Assembly: GCF_011065405.1 (NCBI RefSeq)
Contig: NZ_CP047056.1
Location: 3,184,747-3,248,746 of the forward strand
DNA length: 64,000 nucleotides
Direction: 5' to 3'
From: Succinivibrio dextrinosolvens
Lineage (GTDB): Bacteria; Pseudomonadota; Gammaproteobacteria; Enterobacterales; Succinivibrionaceae
In this document: positions 60,499-64,000 of the stretch, one piece after another
How positions within the stretch are numbered: the stretch's first letter is position 1
Layout: every line of letters begins with the position of its first letter
Position numbers and translations under genes: made by a program
Notes under the pieces: generated by a model
What the model was told of the DNA's origin: nothing
Seen by the model: only the letters and a program-made list of their open reading frames with translations
The model's database searches: none

Positions 60499-62955
60499 AT
60501 GTTTGAAGCAATTGTCTTAGTTTTAGTAGTCATGCTCATGCTTCTTGCCACCTTGGATCTTTTTGTGGGTGTAAGTAATGACGCCGCCAATTTCCTTAAT
60601 TCCGCAGTTGGCACAAGAATCGCTCCTTTATTCGTTATTATGCTGGTCGCATCCGTCGGAGTTCTGTGCGGAGCAACCTTCTCGTCGGGAATGATGGAAG
60701 TCGCAAGAAAAGGAATGCTGTTCCCGGAGCTTTTCTCCTTTGAGGAAATAATGCTCATCTTTGCGGCAGTAATGATTTCAGATGTGCTTCTTTTAAATCT
60801 GTTCAATTCCTTCGGCCTTCCAACTTCCACCACTGTATCAATTGTGTTCGAGCTTCTCGGTGCTGCAACCTTTGCCTCCTTTTATAAAGTGTATGGAACA
60901 GACCTTCCGCTCTCAGATATCTTTTACTTTATTAAACTGGACAGAACCGCAACCATCGTTTCTGCCATTCTGCTCTCTGTAGTTCTTGCCTTTATTACCG
61001 GCATGGTGGTTCAGTTTATCTGCAGACTTTTATTTACCTTTAGATTTGACCGTACCATAGGTTATCTGGGCGGTGTATTCTGTGGTTTATCCCTGACTGC
61101 CATATCATACTTTCTGGTTATCAAGGGAGCAAAAGGCGCTTCCTTCATGAAGCCTGAGTATCTGGACTTTATTGACACTCACTTCAACACAATTATGTGG
61201 GGACTGTTTATCGGCTTCTCACTGTTGGGGCAGATTATCGTGCTGCTTAAGGGCAATGTTTTCAAACTGATTATTCTTGCCGGAACCTTTGCGCTTGCTT
61301 TCTCATTTGCAGGAAACGACCTTGTAAACTTCGTGGGTGTGCCTCTGGCTGCCTTAGACAGCTATGAGTTCTGGTCCGCCAATGCCATGGGTGATAAGTC
61401 ATTCCTGATGTCTCATCTTAATGAGGATAATGTAACCAGTACATTCTGGCTGTTCCTAGCAGGTTCTGTAATGTGTCTGACTCTATGGATAAGTAAGAAG
61501 GCCCGTCAGGTGGTTCAGACCTCAATCAATCTGTCATCATCAACCTCTGGTTCCCGTGAGCAGTTCGGTGCTTCAACAATCGGCCGTATCATTACCAGAA
61601 TGGGTCTTGGAGTTTCCCGTGCTGTATACAGAACTGTACCTAACAATTCTGCTAAATTTATTCGTCACCGTTACAGACAGCCAGCAGTAGTTAAAGGTCA
61701 GGACAGACTTCCTTTTGACTACGTGAGAGCCTCTGTAAATCTGGTGGTTGCTGCAACTTTAATTTCCGTTGCAACTTCCTTAAAGCTGCCTTTATCTACC
61801 ACCTATGTATGTTTCATGGTGGCCATGGGCTCATCCTTTGCCGACGGAGCCTGGGATAGAGAAAGTGCAGTATACAGAATCTCCGGTGTGGTTACAGTGA
61901 TTGCCGGCTGGTTCTTAACCGGTATCTCAGCATTCAGCTTTGCAGCTTTTATCAACTTTATTCTGTGTAATCTGGGCTTTTATGCAGCGCTATTCCTGAT
62001 CCCATGTGTATTTGCTCTGATTATCTATACCAATTTCATCAGAAAGACCCAGACCGCTGCTGTAAGCTCAATTCTATCAGCCAAGTCTGATCGTGAGATT
62101 CTGAACAGTGTTGCTTCAACTGTTCCTAGCTACTACGAGAAGGAAATTACCTGCATCAAGACCGCTCTAGATGCTTTCTTTGAAGACAATGAATTTGGTC
62201 TTCGCAAGGTTAGAAACAAGGCTTCAAATATCGCTGATGCAATTTCCATCGAAAGAAGTGCCTACTACTCTTTAGCTGTAGGTTCTGAGCAGAAGCTTCT
62301 GCCGGTAAAGAATCAGGCAACCAGCAGTACCAATGATGCCAAGTTCTTCTTCTATCTGGTATTCTCAAACTTAAGAGAGGCTTCAAAGTCAGTTCATTAT
62401 GCTCTTGATCAGGCTGTAAATCACGTAGCCAACCGTCATACCATTTTCGGTGGAGCAATGAAGGATAGTCTGTTTGATCTGGTCAAGAGAATCGACAGAC
62501 TGGTAGACGATCTGCGAGCTATCGAGACAAAACAGTCTGCTTCAAATGTAGAATCTGTTGTAAAGCATGCCAAGAAACTTAACCGTGATATTGATAAGTG
62601 TCAGATGGAGCTGGTTTCTATTATTGGTAGAGAACACGTTTCCATGCATTCATCTGAGATGTATCTGACCTTCCTGCAGTGTATGCGTGATCTGGCTAAC
62701 CGTTATGTAGCTGTAAGTATGCAGGAACGTGCATTGGCTGAGATTGTTCTTGGAAAATCTCATCTTGATGAGGCTGACAGCCAGGTTCAGAGTTCATCTT
62801 TAGCTACAGCCTTCCGTGAAGATCGCGAGGATATCAGTATTTCCTCTTCAGATAATAATGATTCTGAGATAGTTGCTCCTTCCTATGAGGATGACGGTGA
62901 GATGATTATTCTTCCAAAATCACCTGCAGCTATTGAGCAGGAAAAGAACTCATAG
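60499..62955 (+). CDS. pit: Pit-type inorganic phosphate transporter with PhoU-like C-terminal domain
   Basis: This 818-residue protein has about ten transmembrane segments in residues 1 to 520, with the two duplicated Pit signatures SNDAANFLNSAVGTRI (near 28) and GNDLVNFVGVPLA (near 273). The second half adds about 300 soluble residues. Residues 550 to 760 are helical with repeated short segments, like the PhoU/DUF47 domain often found beside Pit proteins. Fusion of the two in one chain is less common and suggests direct control of transport. The acidic Ser-rich tail (SISSSDNNDSE) is probably disordered. A terminator follows. Confidence 0.9.
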   Translation: MFEAIVLVLVVMLMLLATLDLFVGVSNDAANFLNSAVGTRIAPLFVIMLVASVGVLCGATFSSGMMEVARKGMLFPELFSFEEIMLIFAAVMISDVLLLNLFNSFGLPTSTTVSIVFELLGAATFASFYKVYGTDLPLSDIFYFIKLDRTATIVSAILLSVVLAFITGMVVQFICRLLFTFRFDRTIGYLGGVFCGLSLTAISYFLVIKGAKGASFMKPEYLDFIDTHFNTIMWGLFIGFSLLGQIIVLLKGNVFKLIILAGTFALAFSFAGNDLVNFVGVPLAALDSYEFWSANAMGDKSFLMSHLNEDNVTSTFWLFLAGSVMCLTLWISKKARQVVQTSINLSSSTSGSREQFGASTIGRIITRMGLGVSRAVYRTVPNNSAKFIRHRYRQPAVVKGQDRLPFDYVRASVNLVVAATLISVATSLKLPLSTTYVCFMVAMGSSFADGAWDRESAVYRISGVVTVIAGWFLTGISAFSFAAFINFILCNLGFYAALFLIPCVFALIIYTNFIRKTQTAAVSSILSAKSDREILNSVASTVPSYYEKEITCIKTALDAFFEDNEFGLRKVRNKASNIADAISIERSAYYSLAVGSEQKLLPVKNQATSSTNDAKFFFYLVFSNLREASKSVHYALDQAVNHVANRHTIFGGAMKDSLFDLVKRIDRLVDDLRAIETKQSASNVESVVKHAKKLNRDIDKCQMELVSIIGREHVSMHSSEMYLTFLQCMRDLANRYVAVSMQERALAEIVLGKSHLDEADSQVQSSSLATAFREDREDISISSSDNNDSEIVAPSYEDDGEMIILPKSPAAIEQEKNS

Positions 62956-62980
62956 TATCTGGTTTTTAAAGAATATAAAC

Positions 62981-63013
62981 AAGGCACATTGGATATTTCC
63001 TCTGTGCCTTTTT
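62981..63013 (+). terminator. terminator after the phosphate transporter gene
   Basis: AAGGCACA and TGTGCCTT pair around a 14-base loop and are followed by five T residues. Confidence 0.8.
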
Positions 63014-63064
63014 CGTATATGAATGTATCTGTATGTGTCTTGAATCAGCTCTATAGCTTTTTTA

Positions 63065-63649
63065 TCAGAATAAGCTGGTCAGTCTGACTCCGTGCTCGTA
63101 TAAGATCTTTGTTCCTATTAAAAACAGGGTAATGGCTCCTAAAACGTTAAGTATTCTATCCAGTCTTCTGAATCTTGATAGCTGCTGTCCTGCCATAAAA
63201 CTTCCAAAGGAAATCATAAAGCAGACTATTCCGATGATTAGAGAGGCATATAGAATTCGTGGATTGGTAGTCAGTCCCAGAGAAAAACCGACAGCAAGTG
63301 CATCAATTGAGGTGGCAATTCCAAGACTTAACAGGATCATGAAATTGATGTGCTTTGCCTCCTGTGTTTCTCCCTCAAATGCTTCTTTGAGCATATTTAT
63401 GCTAACGCCTGTGAGAAGAATAAAGGCCAGCCAGTGATCGTACTCATCGATAAGACCGATGATGGATTCTCCTCCTATAAAACCAATCAGAGGCATTAAA
63501 AACTGGAAAAATCCAAAGGTGAAAGCCATGGCAATAGCATGGCGGAATCTGCTTTCTGAACCGGACTGCTTTTTTCCGTAGATAACTGAACATACAGATG
63601 CATCAATAGATAGGGCAACTGCAGTTAATAAGATTTCTAGTGTTGTCAT
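63065..63649 (-). CDS. mntP: manganese efflux pump MntP
   Basis: This 194-residue inner-membrane protein has six hydrophobic segments and the two duplicated MntP motifs, AVALSIDASVCSV in the first half and GIATSIDALAVGFSLG in the second, both with the buried aspartate. Family length is about 185 to 195. I looked for a yybP-type manganese riboswitch in front and saw no clear one. Confidence 0.93.
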   Translation of the reverse strand: MTTLEILLTAVALSIDASVCSVIYGKKQSGSESRFRHAIAMAFTFGFFQFLMPLIGFIGGESIIGLIDEYDHWLAFILLTGVSINMLKEAFEGETQEAKHINFMILLSLGIATSIDALAVGFSLGLTTNPRILYASLIIGIVCFMISFGSFMAGQQLSRFRRLDRILNVLGAITLFLIGTKILYEHGVRLTSLF

Positions 63650-63823
63650 TTATTTTCCTGATTTGTTGCGGTAATTATAAAAGATCTCTGAGGAACGCGA
63701 CAAAACAAATTTCAGAAGACATTAGATATGCAGAATCTCTTTTGTATTGTGTTCTGGTATAGCAGGTGTTTTTTTGTGGATGGGTGTTTGTGAGATATTT
63801 TGGTTGAAGAATAAGCAAAAGAA

Positions 63824-63855
63824 AAGCTAATATCCACCTGTGTGAATATTAGCTT
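63824..63855 (-). terminator. terminator of the partial membrane-protein gene
   Basis: AAGCTAATAT and ATATTAGCTT pair around a 12-base loop and are followed on the minus strand by TTTTCTTTT. Confidence 0.85.
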
Positions 63856-63880
63856 AATGTTACTTTTCAAATCTAAACTG

Positions 63881-64000
63881 TTAACCGAATGACAGAATCA
63901 GACCTACCAGGAAACAGTTAAACAGATTTAGGGCAAAGGCTGCAATCAGAGCTCTTACGATAATCTGTGCCAGAACTTCTTTCTTTGGAGGATATAGTGC
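63881..64000 (-). CDS. C-terminal end of a membrane protein (runs out of the window)
   Basis: The last 39 codons of a minus-strand gene, reading YPPKKEVLAQIIVRALIAAF then ALNLFNCFLVGLILSFG and a stop. This is one hydrophobic helix at the C-terminus of an integral membrane protein. The family cannot be told. A terminator follows 26 bases later, so it is the end of its transcript. Confidence 0.6.
   Translation of the reverse strand, partial: ALYPPKKEVLAQIIVRALIAAFALNLFNCFLVGLILSFG

Noticed and set aside
63650-63823. yybP-type manganese riboswitch before mntP
   Set aside because: No matching conserved loops could be seen.
1-64000. tRNA or rRNA genes
   Set aside because: No cloverleaf with the conserved T-loop and no rRNA-like stretch was recognised by eye. 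A dedicated tRNA search would settle it.

Overview
Organism. The window is AT-rich DNA that fits an anaerobic gammaproteobacterium, possibly of the Succinivibrionaceae. This is an inference. The evidence is SlyX, a YfcD-type Nudix protein, a CorA/AsnS/TrpCF gene complement of gammaproteobacterial type, trp attenuators with tandem Trp codons, and a NifU/NifS-type rather than Isc-type iron-sulfur assembly pair. Housekeeping operons alternate with blocks of mobile and decayed DNA. Layout 1-20 kb: an incomplete mobile element comes first, with an IstB-type ATPase, a coiled-coil protein and a KfrA-like DNA-binding protein whose gene is bracketed by repeated GTAC-type sites. An Rpn-type nuclease follows. 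Then comes a tightly packed run of copA, an Lrp/AsnC regulator, nifU and nifS. After it lie two small exported or lectin-like proteins, three consecutive membrane-bound GGDEF proteins (the middle one with a broken signature), a frameshifted hisC-type aminotransferase coupled to aroA, and small or decayed genes. Layout 20-35 kb: an MFS transporter, then a nested insertion. A minus-strand gene of unknown function appears to be cut by an IS66-type element (about 21911-27660), and that element's transposase is itself cut by a trio of tyrosine recombinases (RIT-like element, about 23526-26943) ending in a perfect 34-bp palindrome. Directly beside it is a complete four-gene Wadjet/MksBEF-like plasmid-defence operon in the order SMC, MksE-like, kleisin-like, TOPRIM nuclease. 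Layout 35-51 kb: a PTS IIC-like permease and a HAD lipoprotein, then the tryptophan genes as two transcription units on the minus strand, trpEG and trpD-trpCF-trpB-trpA. Each has its own leader peptide with a Trp-Trp pair and its own attenuator. The roughly 6 kb between them carries a metallo-beta-lactamase-fold protein, an AAA/PD-(D/E)XK protein, an N-terminally truncated RecG-like ATP-binding protein fused to a broken IS200 tnpA, an intact tnpB with a probable right-end RNA, and the C-terminal half of a second DnaA-like protein lying directly after the tnpB element. Layout 51-64 kb: a small DMT transporter whose 3' end is repeated in decayed form beyond a second AAA/PD-(D/E)XK gene, an FtsK-gamma-like fragment, asnS, envelope lipoproteins, slyX, a Nudix hydrolase, corA with a possible attenuating leader, a GntR regulator, a Pit phosphate transporter with a PhoU-like tail, mntP, and the end of a further membrane protein.
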